A stretch of DNA of 64,000 nt from Diadema setosum (lineage: Eukaryota; Echinodermata; Echinoidea; Diadematoida; Diadematidae): NCBI GenBank assembly GCA_033980235.1, contig CM067080.1:3995001-4059000 (forward strand), written 5' to 3'. A program made the position numbers and the translations under genes. The notes beneath the pieces were generated by a model. That model was not told the origin of the DNA. It was given only the letters and a program-made list of their open reading frames with translations, and searched no databases. Shown here one piece after another: positions 36,100 through 46,980 of this stretch; position 1 is the stretch's first letter, and every line of letters begins with the position of its first letter.

Positions 36100-36680
36100 T
36101 CTTCGTTTTCACCAATATCCTCCTCACTGCTTTCACCACTCCTCTTCGTTTTCATCAGTATCCTCATCATTGCTTTCACCATAATCCTCCTCTTCGTTTT
36201 CACCAACATCCTCCTCACTGCTTTCACCATAATACTCCTCTTCGTTTTCACCAATATCCTCCTCACTGCTTTCACCACTCCTCTTCGTTTTCATCAGTAT
36301 CCTCATCATTGCTTTCACCATAATCCTCCTCTTCGTTTTCACCAACATCCTCCTCACTGCTTTCACCATAATACTCCTCTTCGTTTTCACCAACATCCTC
36401 CTCACTGCTTTCACCATAATACTCCTCTTCGTTTTCACCAATATCCTCCTCATTGCTTTCACCATAATACTCCTCTTCGTTTTCACCAACATCCTCCTCA
36501 CTGCTTTCACCATAATACTCCTCTTCGTTTTCACCAATATCCTCCTCATTGCTTTCACCATAATACTCCTCTTCGTTTTCACCAATATCCTCCTCATTGC
36601 TTTCACCATAATACTCCTCTTCGTTTTCACCAATATCTTCCTCATTGCTTTCACCAGAATCCTCCTCTTCGCTTTCACCA
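36100..36680 (-). repeat. 48-bp tandem repeat array at the 3' end of TRIM 2
   Basis: About 12 units of a 48-bp repeat encode GES(N/S)EED(I/V)GENEEEYY in the TRIM frame. Two units carry the same 5-bp deletion (near 36,134 and 36,273); they lie 139 bp apart, exactly three units minus five bases, so one deletion arose and was then copied as part of a larger duplication. The deletion causes the TGA that ends the present frame at 36,272. Past the array, a third phase ends in GEINMDNLFSESD, probably the ancestral C-terminus. Confidence 0.9.
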
Positions 36681-37705
36681 GAATCTTCCTCATAGCTTTC
36701 ACAATCATCCTCTCCATTGTTATCAGAATCATCATAAGACCCACTTGTATCGTCAGCTCGACTGTCGTCACATGACAAAGTAGCCAACCTTTTACAACCT
36801 GTTTTATGTTTGAGTTTACCAAGCGACAGGCTTTCTTCGGAGCTTCGCTCGAAACGTAGTCTCTCAAGAAATTGTAGTTTTTTATCTTCATCAAAAGTTC
36901 CTGGGATTTCAGTACCCAAGTCCTCTCTCAATGTCCTGGCCCAGTCCTTGTACGACTCGACTACCTCGGCTTTGCTTCCTGTACTAAGTCTGTTCGTCGC
37001 TTCGATACAAGCCGTTGATACCCGCGCTGCCACCATCTCATCGACGGACACTGCGTTATCCACGATCTTATGCAGACATCTTTCTTGGTCAGCGAGCTTA
37101 TTGAGCAGACGTTTCTTGTTCTCTTTCAGCTGCTTTAGCTTTACTTCATATTCCTTAGTGACATCCTTCTCCAACCGCTTTATTATCTGAGTTCCTTTTG
37201 ACCTGATGACATCGAGGGAAGCCTTATACCTGTTGTGCTCATTCTCCCATTTATGACACCTTCGTATCAAAGATTCCATGTTCGTGGAAACTATCTTAGT
37301 CATCTCCTCAAGACCCTTTGGCTCTCCATGACGAAAATGATCTTTGATGACGCAGTCACTGCACACCAGGACTTTACACTGTTCGCAGTAGTAATTTCTG
37401 TTGTTTATGGGATGGACATCGCACAAGTTTGCCGCGGCATTGTTCTGAATGGAGTCTATGACACCGATGATGTTATTCACCATCCAGTTTTTTTGAAGGA
37501 CGTTCCCAGGAAGATTCGCAACTCGGCAGCACGGACACTTAATAACTTTTGTATGTAAGTCCACTCTTCGCTTCCTTTTTTCGATCAAGGGCTTAATACA
37601 ATTATTGCAGAATGTATGGCCACATTTGAGCTGTCTGGCGTCCCGAATCATGTCTTGACAAATGGGGCACGTCAGCTGCTCAGTAAACTCCTTGACAAGA
37701 TCCAT
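36272..37705 (-). CDS. TRIM protein 2 (RING, B-box, coiled coil, acidic repeat tail), intronless
   Basis: A 477-residue paralogue of the TRIM at 24,628-25,716 and a probable RING-type E3 ubiquitin ligase. RING ligands C13, C16, C28, H30, C33, C36, C57 and C60 are complete, and so are the B-box 2 ligands C95, H98, C107, C110, C115, C118, H123 and H126. Coiled coil follows at about 135-260. Unlike TRIM 1, the tail (about 335-477) is built of eight 16-residue acidic units, GES(N/S)EED(I/V)GENEEEYY, ending abruptly in EEEW at a frameshift-derived stop. The start is the same first Met as TRIM 1, after the same purine-rich leader. No SPRY or NHL domain. Start, leader and 3' flank all match TRIM 1, so they are duplicates. 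The tail length probably varies between individuals because of the tandem array. Confidence 0.9.
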   Translation of the reverse strand: MDLVKEFTEQLTCPICQDMIRDARQLKCGHTFCNNCIKPLIEKRKRRVDLHTKVIKCPCCRVANLPGNVLQKNWMVNNIIGVIDSIQNNAAANLCDVHPINNRNYYCEQCKVLVCSDCVIKDHFRHGEPKGLEEMTKIVSTNMESLIRRCHKWENEHNRYKASLDVIRSKGTQIIKRLEKDVTKEYEVKLKQLKENKKRLLNKLADQERCLHKIVDNAVSVDEMVAARVSTACIEATNRLSTGSKAEVVESYKDWARTLREDLGTEIPGTFDEDKKLQFLERLRFERSSEESLSLGKLKHKTGCKRLATLSCDDSRADDTSGSYDDSDNNGEDDCESYEEDSGESEEEDSGESNEEDIGENEEEYYGESNEEDIGENEEEYYGESNEEDIGENEEEYYGESSEEDVGENEEEYYGESNEEDIGENEEEYYGESSEEDVGENEEEYYGESSEEDVGENEEEDYGESNDEDTDENEEEW

Positions 37706-38624
37706 AACTCTCTCTCCCTCTCTCTTTCTTGTTAGTTCAGTACGAAAATAATATATCCCACAAACTATAGACCTATAACGGACTCATTTGATGCATGGTC
37801 TGCTGACTTATAACCAATACACTCGGTGTAGCAATATGGCGGTAGGTCGTGTACACTAAAAAAAAATTTTGAAGAGTGTTGTAATCTCGACTGACTAATA
37901 AACGCAGTCACCTGAGCGTAATAATGAGATTCCTTAGTAGCTTACATCCTGTGTCTGCCCCGCTTTTATACTCAAAGGACTACCCCTAGAGTATAATACC
38001 ATGACTACTACAGTGCGGGCTGCCATGAGGCGCCCACTTTGTGGCTCTGTGCCGACAATAAGTGGAACCGTCGGCCATTAAAAAAAAAGGGGGGGGGGCG
38101 GAAAACCGCAGGCAATTTAGACAACGAGGCATCTGCGTGTTAAGCCTAAAGAGAGCTCCTGCATTTGGCACAGATTTTCCGGACAATTTTTTTTTTCCAG
38201 GAGTATACTTGACATTCCCACTCAGCACTTGTGACGGAAAGGAAACGTTAACCTCTTTTAGATGTAAGTGCAATGACATTAATAGAAAAATTAATTACTA
38301 TTTCAATTTCAAAGGAAATGCAGTGTTCTGCGTGAAGCATCAACTGGGAGATACGTCAGGTGATTAAGCCCGCCGCACACAACACGAGCTGAGGTCATAC
38401 GACCTTCCGACCATGAGGCTATACCTGGTAACGCACGCTACTAGTATACGGCCTGCCGCCGTGTTGGTCCGTGTAGACACCCTGTTGATCCGTGTAGACG
38501 CCGTGCTCTTCCTGGATGGTCCGTGTAATAAATACTCAAATATCTAAATTTGGGAGTAAAAGTAACGTCTTTGAGCAGGCAGAACTCGGTAACCTGAGAT
38601 ACTTGAGAATAAGATTTCTTGGGT
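37706..38624. other. No gene seen; TRIM 2 5' flank
   Basis: The first 180 bp are paralogous to the TRIM 1 upstream region. A G run lies at 38,089-38,099. 38,458-38,525 has three copies of GTCCGTGTAGAC/GTCCGTGTAATA-type repeats. No promoter of the orphan family is recognisable before copy C. Confidence 0.45.
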
Positions 38625-38881
38625 AAACTCAATCAATTGTTTCTTTATTGGAGCAACAGGAGCTTTCTGGGAGTCAAATGCTACCAAAGAGATTACCAAA
38701 AAAATTGTTAGAATAAGAGGGTCAACTGTTTAGCAACGCACTACTGTTTTTTTTTTCAATTCAATTCAATCATAGTTTTATTTCCAATCAACGAAAATCA
38801 AAACATAGTACAAAGTATACATGACATGAAATGATATTGTTCAAACATTTGCAAAAGATTCATAAAGGATCCGAGATAAAT

Positions 38882-38940
<59 letters not shown>

Positions 38941-39250
38941 ATAATTAGGAGGAAGAATACATATATACTTTGTGACCTTGCGGAAAATAGATTCGATTAT
39001 GGAAAATAGTGATCCACTAAAAAGCAAAGCTTGTGGGACGTGGATCGACTGTTTTTACAAAGAGAGAATAAAAAGACAGCAATTTCTATCAGAAGATTCA
39101 ACAATTCTGCTTTGACTATGACGAGGTCTCAAGAATGTAAGAAAAAAAAATGCTACCTGCGTTGAACACGTGAGAGTGCTTGAGAATAGGTACTCGGCCT
39201 GTATCGGGGTTAAATCCCAAACCCAGTCGAGGATACAGCACAGCGTGTGA
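38625..39250 (+). pseudogene. Orphan gene C, 5'-truncated pseudogene
   Basis: Homology to copy B starts near 38,625 (B about 31,625; GGAGCAACAGGAGCTTTCTG) and runs to the same terminal stop (QHSV, then TGA at 39,250). A LINE-derived segment (38,747-39,050) splits it. The frame is broken: a TAA follows VSRM, and an indel in an A run shifts the phase before the VRVLEN end. The promoter, leader and the first two-thirds of exon 2 are missing. The extended C-terminus agrees with B rather than A, which identifies the ancestral stop. Confidence 0.8.
38747..39050 (-). mobile_element. Truncated LINE 3' end inserted in pseudogene C
   Basis: The insert starts with a T run and (CAATT)n tail, contains a (TA)n run at 38,888-38,940, and ends near GGACGTGGATC. 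ACTGTTTTT flanks both sides and is present once in uninterrupted copy B, so it is a target-site duplication. The tail and the AAAGCAAAGCTTGTGGGACGTGG block match the 3' end of the LINE at 17,438. Confidence 0.75.
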
Positions 39251-39531
39251 TTTCCCGTACGGGAGTACGAGAAGTACAGGTTACCGGACAAAAAGCGTAT
39301 GTTCTTCAAATGATTCATGAGATGTTACAGTTGATGTCAGAAGCAATATCCAGAAACCTTATTAAATGAACAAGGGTTTAGATCAATGCCGTCATTGCGT
39401 TTGGCATTTCATTGCAAGTTTGCCACCACTACCGTTTGAGCAGCAAACTACTCGTTTGTTAAAGTTACGTACAACTGCATCTATGTACACCGGTTATGTT
39501 TGTGACATCACTATCACATCACAAGGATAAG

Positions 39532-39638
39532 TCCTACCTGTACCTTCCCGTGGTGAAGAGCGTTAAGGTAGTGCGGTAGTGGCAGTCTGAAATACAAATC
39601 GTCAACTCTGCCTACTGACTGACGCAGAAGGGCGCTGG
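39532..39638 (+). other. Conserved 3' block of orphan pseudogene C
   Basis: Third copy of the block at 6,951-7,057 and 32,233-32,339, with only a few differences although this copy is a clear pseudogene. The rest, 39,639-40,640, is the non-coding segmental duplicate of 32,340-33,330. Confidence 0.5.
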
Positions 39639-40649
39639 AAACTCATAAATTTGAAAATACTATCCACTTTGAAACATCATTCCCAGCAAACATATCCCCC
39701 CTCCCCTTATACTTGTCCCCTTTTCTCTCTGTTATTTTTTTTTTATATTTATTCACGTTAGGGTCCTTTTTTCTCCTGCCCATAAGTGAGGATGTATATA
39801 AAATTATTTAAAAAAAACACGATACCTCTTTTGTCATTGAATGGTTTCAGGGATTATCAATGGACATATCATTTATCAATTATGCATGAAGAAAAGATAT
39901 CGAGTGAAAAGCACAAAAATTGAACATAAATCTACATGACAGTAAAAGATACCATTACACTGAGAGAAAGAAGCAGACTGACAGACATAGATACACACAA
40001 ACAGAGGTATCAGGACCCGGTACCGTGGGGGAAGGGGTAGGGATACTTTTCCCGTGTTTTTTGCATGAATAGTGTGAATACCCATTCACTCACATATTAT
40101 GCGTAACAACTAAATCCTAAAATAATATGTATGGGGAAACGAAACACACACGCATTTTTGTTTTGTTTTTCATTGATATTTATTGATTACACTCCAATCA
40201 TTCATGAATTAACCCATTCTGGGTGTAACATGAACAAAGACGGTACAAATATAATTCAAAATACACACAAATTCATTTTTTTTTCAATTTATACTGCAAT
40301 TTAATAATCTTTCTTCAACATGAATAACTCAATTATGAGTTAATCCCTTTGATAATTTCCTTATATTGTACAAGAAAATATTGACATATGCCACCATATT
40401 ATCCCTTAAATATGTTGGATCATAATAACTCACACTGCACTTATAAGAGCATAAAGGCTACATAAAAAAGAAACGCACACACACACACATACACATGCAC
40501 ACACATAATTATACACACTAACGCACATGATTGTTCTAAAATGTGATTAAGGGTTATAAACAACCAATGTAAAAATCGACGTAAATTGCGACGGAATTTC
40601 ATGAATTTGAATCCAGGTAAAATGTATCGTTAAATACACAAGATGTGAA

Positions 40650-41425
40650 CAATGGCGAAATCAAAGGAAACTCCGAGATTTTAATTATTGAATGCGCAGG
40701 ATTTAGAGCATTTACAACTGGAGACAGACACCAAAAGTACAAAGAGGCAAATCAACTTTGCCGTGTCCGTCTTCATGAATTATTGTCTAACAGCCAATGT
40801 TGGACATGCCGAAGATCTGCGCAACGTGGACTTAGATAGTCTGCTGGCAAGGTTTTATGGAGCTCAAAATCGGGCCGGTGAGCTGTACAGTAAGAAAACA
40901 ACGCAAGCGATTCGCTATGGCCTGCAAAGACACTTTCAAACCACTCGCAATGTTATTGTGAAAGGCACTGAGTTCAAGGGTTCTAACAAGATCTTCAAAG
41001 CCTTCTTGGAAAAGTTGGAGAAAAGTGGAAAGGGAAACGTGAAACGACACCCACCAGTGCACCCAAGTGACATGGAACGCATTCAGCAGAGCCTCAATTA
41101 GGGCCTCAACGGAAAGTATTCATTGATGTCATGATCTCTTTTGCCAACCGTGGTCAGAGAAATGACACCTGATAATTTTGAGCTGCACATGGAATAAAGT
41201 GGTCGCTATTTTTCTGTTAGAGATAAACTGACAAAAAAAAATGGAGAGATGATAATGAGCACTCACAAGCTGGACATATGTTTTAGGTACCGGGACACCC
41301 AAGATGCCCAGTGTGTAATCTGATGAAGTACAAGAGTAAGTTGCACCCTCGTTGTCCATGGATGTGACAAAGACCAAGGCAGTGTAAGAAAAGCCATAGA
41401 CCTCGTGAAGAGTAAAGCAGAAGTC
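40650..41425 (+). pseudogene. Crypton-like tyrosine recombinase (DUF3504/ZMYM-type), broken
   Basis: The frame 40,688-41,101 matches the pattern of the N-terminal core-binding region of Crypton-derived recombinases (LD.LLARFYGAQNR.GELYSKKT, IRYGLQRHF, FK.SNKIFKAFLEKLEKSGKGN). A TAG at 41,099-41,101 is followed in phase by GPQRKVFIDVMISFANRGQRND, and after a frameshift by FSVRDKLTKKNGE and, in another phase, GHPRCPVCNLMKYKSKLHPRCP, all expected in order for the DUF3504 domain. The catalytic Arg is plausible in RGQRN; the C-terminal Tyr region is not recognised. It lies directly upstream of BEL Gag with no LTR visible between. Confidence 0.65.
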
Positions 41426-41429
41426 ATGA

Positions 41430-44400
41430 ATACGCACATTACATAGTTAGAGTTGGAAGAACAGAACCTAACTCAAATTCACGATGAATTACGTAGACTT
41501 GGAACACCCATTCAAGAAGTCCGAAAAACGATGGATCGTGCAAACGCAATGGTACGGAATACCCTGAACACCCTAGAGGAAATACTAGGTTCTCTGAGCG
41601 GTCCCTTTGACAGCAAAAATAAATAGGAATTGTCACAGGTTACGCTAAGTCTGTTTTGGCTCCTGCGCACCAACAAACACCAAATGCGACGAGAACTCCC
41701 TCACAAGTGAAGTGATAAGATTTGAGGCTGAACTAGCAGCAAAGGCGGTGCAGGCAAAGCAGAACGCCCAGAAAGAAGAAGCGCGCTTGAAAATGGAACG
41801 ACTGGAGGAAGCACGAGACGTGGAAGAAATCAAGGCTCAAGTGGACGTGTATCGCAAGGCAGAAACTGACGAAAAGAAAAGTCATGGCTTTACCATTGAG
41901 TCTGGTATTGAGAGTATATCCCCAGGAAGTGAAGATGCGGATACACCAGGTGGTCCAGCCAAAATGCCCTCCAGCTATAAACGGCAAGTTGAGTCACTAC
42001 AACACAGCGTTGCACATGTTTTTGATGCCAGCAGCTTCGCGCGAGTGAATATAGGTAATATTATAGAGATAGTATGCAGCTGAGCAGACTGCCTGTGCCA
42101 CGAACATTCAGCGGGAATCCACTTGAGTACATCGACTTTGAAAGAAGTTTCAAGACGCTAACTGAAAACCGTGGAATCCCACCAAAGGAAAGTCTGTATT
42201 GATGAAGCAATACGTCACCGGGCCTGCGAAGGATACCATTGAAGGTTTTTTCTTTGGCAATACAGAATAGGCATATGACGGCGCTTGGAAAACCCTCGAA
42301 GACAGGTATGGCCGGCCCCTTCAACGTGCAGCAGGCATTCAGGGAAAAGCTACATTAATGGCCGAAGATCAGCCCTACGGATGCTCCAGCTCTGTCTCGA
42401 CTGTCTCGAAAACGAGAAACTTTTGGACAAACTGCCAGATTGAATTATTGCCAGGTGGAATCGGTTGGTCACTGATTCTCTCGAGGAATGTGACAAGTAC
42501 CCGACCTTTGCAGACTTCGCTACATTTGTGTCTAAGGAGGCCCGAATTGCTAACAACCCAATCTCATCATTTGCAGCCTTGAGCAGTCAGGCCCAGGCGC
42601 AGAAAAGTGCGCCTGTCGAAAATAGCAGTTTTCTGCTACTTTGGGGTTATCCGCCCGAGCGACGAGCAAGTGTACCCGCTACAATCGATTCTCGTAGTTT
42701 CTGCGAACAGTCGGTTCCACCGATACCGTCTGTGTGCGGCGCTTATAGTTACCGCTTTTCTACATATCTCTCCCTTCCCCGTATGCCTCCCTAACCCTCC
42801 CAGCCTGATCCACTGATGTTCAATACACTTTTGTATGCAAGACAGTCAGTGACAAGTGTTACACGTCCTTAGAAGAAGAAGAAAAAAACACGATAGTATG
42901 TATACTACATTGTATTGATCACCATCTGCCGAAATACGGCATGTATCATGTGTATCAGGCACATTACAGAGCCACACGCTCTCACAAACAAACGCCATCG
43001 CCATGCACAAAATACAGATGTAGCTCTCCACACACTGACCATACTTCGCTCACTGATACATCAAGAAAATAATTAGTACGAATGAAAAGTAATTGTGATT
43101 AACTTACTGTCAAGTTGTTCTGCTGCCGTAATAGCAGAATCATCTGCAAATAACTCTGACATCTCTAGTATAACTATGGGCTCTCTAGTATAATTCTGTC
43201 TCTCTGGAATTTCATCTAAAACTGCAGTGTATCAGCCTTTCGTACCAATCGCAAAGCCCCTGCCTCTGTGCCTTGCCCATGGTCAGTTCAAGACCAGGGA
43301 GGTATAGGCCCCACAAAGATGAGGCTGGCACTTTCCGAACAAAACGTTCTTTGTTTTAAACTGCTGCCCTGTGTTTACAGAACAGCGATAAGAACCCAAC
43401 TTGCCAGGGAGCCAAGGAGAGTACCAGGGAGAAGAGAGAGGGTGAAAGAGATGAAGTGTTAAGAGATAGACGGTGGTTGTGCTGGGGGAGAGAAAGGGAA
43501 AGAGTGTCCCTACCAGTTGTTAAAGATAACACCTACCAGTTGTTAAAGATAACATTTCTGTTATACACTATTCGACGCCTGTTGCGCGAGGCTAAAAAGA
43601 AAGCAAACCGTTGGTCATTCAAAAAACATTTACCTAATTATGTATTCCGACCAGAATTACGCCAGTTGTCATGGTTTTATCTCCCTAGAAAAGGGTTATT
43701 ATGCAAGATTAGGTATTTGGCTTACTACAGATGAAAAATCAGAAAAGTGTCATGGTTCAAATTTTCCTACAAAATTAATATCGATTTGGTGTCTTCATCA
43801 CCAAAATTTTCTCCATGCCTTTTACACTACGAGCATCGCGTTGCATGATGGGTATTGGCATTATAATATTCATGATAGCAGAATTCAGCTATTTTCGACA
43901 GGCGCACTTTTCTGCGCCTGGGCCTGACTGTTGAGAGGGAGTGAGGTGCTCGAGAAAAGAGACTCTACGAGAAAGGAGAGTGTTCTCAGAAGTAAGTACT
44001 CTACCTTTGTCACCAAGGGCAAGGAAAAGAGCAACAAAGCATCCTGGAGTCCCCATCAAAAGGCACAAGGAAAACGCAACTGGTCGGAGCAAACCCAGCC
44101 CTTTGTGCAGGGTCAATCCAAGGAAAATTTCCCAGACGAAATGCAGTCTCTGCTCTGCTAGTGAACATCGGTTGGAGTTATGCCCACATTTTGCGGCTAA
44201 ATCCATGGTCAACCGCAAAGAGTTCATTGGAAAGAACCAGATCTGCTTTGGATATTTGAGCGAAAATCATTTCTCCAAAAAGTGTAAAGTGTGCGGTAAG
44301 CGATGCCCTACGGTCCTGCACGAATATCGTCCTGAGACAAGTAATAGCAGTGCAGAGCCCAGAGTCTGGAGCCCAATGAAGTTGAGGGATCTGGTCAAGC

Positions 44401-44450
44401 CACAGCCACGTCTTGCCAAGTACAATTTGACGAGCATGCAACTATTTTAA
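41430..44450 (+). pseudogene. BEL/Pao Gag, broken
   Basis: A Lys/Glu-rich coiled-coil region (about 41,710-41,890) is followed by the capsid-like DUF1759 segment near 42,075-42,600 (PVPRTFSGNPLEYIDFE, KQYVTGPAK, AWKTLEDRYG, WNRLVTDSLEECDKYPTF). After the 1.35-kb TIR insertion come a basic linker and the nucleocapsid zinc-knuckle region at 44,120-44,340 (CSLCSASEHRLELCPHF and CKVCGKRCPTVLH). Phase changes occur at several points, including near 42,070, 42,200, 42,350 and 44,100. Removing the inserted element would leave the two Gag halves in register, which supports the boundaries given for it. Confidence 0.75.
42584..43930. mobile_element. 1.35-kb TIR element inserted in BEL Gag
   Basis: The ends are about 43-bp near-perfect inverted repeats starting CAGTCAGGCCCAGGCGCAG. 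TTGAG flanks both sides (42,579-42,583 and 43,931-43,935), a 5-bp target duplication. Each TIR contains its own small hairpin (GGCGCA, six-base loop, TGCGCC). The interior has no recognisable transposase but includes a duplicated CCTACCAGTTGTTAAAGATA near 43,508-43,560. The superfamily is not assigned. Confidence 0.8.
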
Positions 44451-46299
44451 TGATCATATCGGATTTCCACTGAAGAAGCACCCGCTGCAGAGATTTTGAC
44501 TTATGCTCTCTTGGATACTCAAAGTGATTCATCATTTATCTTAGATGATGTGGCTCAAACCTTGAATTCAAAGTTGCAACCGGTACGCTTTAAGCTTTCC
44601 ACATGACGTCATCGTCAACCATTGAGAGCAACATTGTTTCAAACCTACTGGCGAGAGGCATGACAATGCCAACGAAGTTAAAGATAGGGATGGCATACAC
44701 ACGAAACTTCATTCCCGCAGACAGGCAACGTATATCAACGCGGACGACTGCAGAGAAATGGTCTCACCTTCAAGACGTTGCCAAGAACTTGTTGAATCTT
44801 CGAGACTGTGAGGTTGGCGTGCTGCTCGGTTGCAACTGCCCGCGAGCTCTGGTACCAAAAGAAGTGATAACAGGCACGGATATGCAGCCGTATGTGACTA
44901 GAACGGACTTGGGCTGGAGTGTAGTAGGCTCTTCAAATCCAGGACCAGTCAGTGTCATAGAACCGCCACTCAACAGATACCAGGAATCACACGGAGAGAT
45001 GTGCTGCAGACACTTGAAACGGACTTCGTCGAAACACATCATGGAGAGAAGATGTATTCGCAGCAGGACATACAATTCATGACTCATCTAGAGTCGAGTA
45101 TCTCGCAGTGGGAAGATGAGCATTTGCAAATGCCTCTTCCTTCCAAGTGTAAACCAAAGCTCCCTAACAACAGGCGGCTTGCATCAATCCGATTTCAAGG
45201 ACTTTTAACGATCACTACTTTGCGTTCATGTCAGACATTATCAACGGTGGTTTCGCCAAACGGGCAAGTGAGGAAGCTCCTGTAGGTGCAGTCAATTATA
45301 CATACCCCATCACGATGTGTACCATTCAAAGAAGAACAAGCCGAAGATCGTGTTCGATTGCTCTGCAAAGTTTGCTGGAACGTGCCTCAATGATCGTCTG
45401 CTGAAAGGCACAAACTTGACAAATGACTTGAGTATAATCCTGATGAGATAGTAGCAACACTATGTGACATCGAGAAGATTTTTTTTGTTCAGTTTAGAGT
45501 TGAAGAACATGATCTTAACTTCTTACTGTTCCTGTGGTGGGAGGTAAACGGCATCCAAAGGGCTCCAGTCGACTACAGAATAGCGGTGCACCTTTTTGAA
45601 GCAGCCTCCTCGCCAGGATGCGCCAACTATGGATTAAAGTACCATGCCAACCAAATAAGAACTATCCTGACGCATCCCTAGATTTCTAGAGAGGAATTTC
45701 TATGTCGACGATGGCGCAGTTAGTGTACGATCCACCAAGGAAGCGATCAAGTTGGCCAGAGAAGGAAGAGAGATTAACAAAAATCAACCAATGACTCGCC
45801 GTGGGTTAATCTCTCTACAGTTGAATTTCTGTATGATCCCTTGGGAATCGTGGCTCCTCTAATACTGAACGAAAAAGAATTCTTCAGGAGATGGGATGAC
45901 ACCTTGCCAGACAATTTGAAACTGGCATGGAAGCAATGGTGCAGAGAACTCCCACTCCTGCAGGAACTCAAGAGTCCAAGCTATTACCATCCCTTGAACT
46001 TTTGTGAACCGCTAAGTGTGCAACTCCACCACTTCTCGTACGCCAGCATGTCGGGCTATGGCCAGTTCTCGTATGTGCGGCTCGTCGATCAAGAAGAAAG
46101 GGTCCACTGCACTCTGATCTTTGCAAAGTCGAGAGTGGCTCCTACCAAAGTGATCACTGTACTTAGGTTGGAGCTAACAGCTGCAGTGGTGCCGGCAAAG
46201 GTTGGTGCAATGCTGAGAGAGGAGCTGGAGTACAAAGAGGTCCAGGAGTTTTATTGGACAGACTCACAAGTGGTGCTCGACTATATCAACAATGAAATG

Positions 46300-46980
46300 A
46301 GCCAATGAATCATGCATACAGGGCTAGAGGCAAAGATCATTCCATGCTTAGACTCCCGAAATGTAAAACGACACATGGTACATTTTCCATATCTTTTGTC
46401 GGGTCAAAGTTTTGGAATAGTTTGCCCAAAAATATTCAGGAGGAAAGAACAAGATCTTCATTTCGAAGAAACCTAAAAGAGCACATGTTAAATGAAGTTT
46501 AGTGAAGAAAGAATATTCAGTGTTTAGTTTAATGTACTTTTATAGTACAGTTACTTTAAAAGAGTAGGCCTTGCAATAAGCAGCTTAAATATATATACAT
46601 GTAGCTATAATGGGAGAACCATTCTCGACTAGCACTTGTGCTAACTTTTGGTTCCCCCTTTAATAACATTTTCTTCTGTTTTTCTATTTTTTCAGAACCT
46701 TTGTCTATGCGTATTTCTACATTACATACTTATTCATACTCTTTGCCTTTTCAGTGATAAATGTATCACAACGAAACTAAATCTATTACACCACATGTTT
46801 TCTAATGTAAGATAAATATAAGAATGTAAAATATATGCTTGCATAACTGTAAGAACCTTGTACAAAATCATTGTATTCTCATAAAAAAAATTCATGTTAT
46901 TGTATCTTACCCTATGGAATTTCATGTTATCATGTTATCATATTCACATGTATGTTGTTAATAAAATCAACTCAACTCAA
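46300..46980 (+). mobile_element. 5'-truncated LINE inserted in BEL Pol
   Basis: It encodes only the extreme C-terminus of a LINE ORF2 (46,305-46,502; RLPKCKTTHGTFSISFVGSK, FWNSLPKNI, LKEHM), followed by about 470 bp of 3' UTR and a short tandem tail (TCAAC)n ending near 46,980. Both the C-terminal motif and the tail are typical of CR1/L2-like LINEs. The insertion coincides with the loss of part of BEL Pol. Confidence 0.8.

Noticed and set aside
36100..36680. Regularly spaced repeats as a CRISPR-like array
   Set aside because: The repeats are directly adjoining coding units with no unique spacers in a eukaryotic gene; this is a coding minisatellite.
36133..36894. 253-residue basic-repeat frame as a separate gene
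   Set aside because: It is the alternative phase of the TRIM 2 repeat array; reported as a property of the array rather than as a gene.
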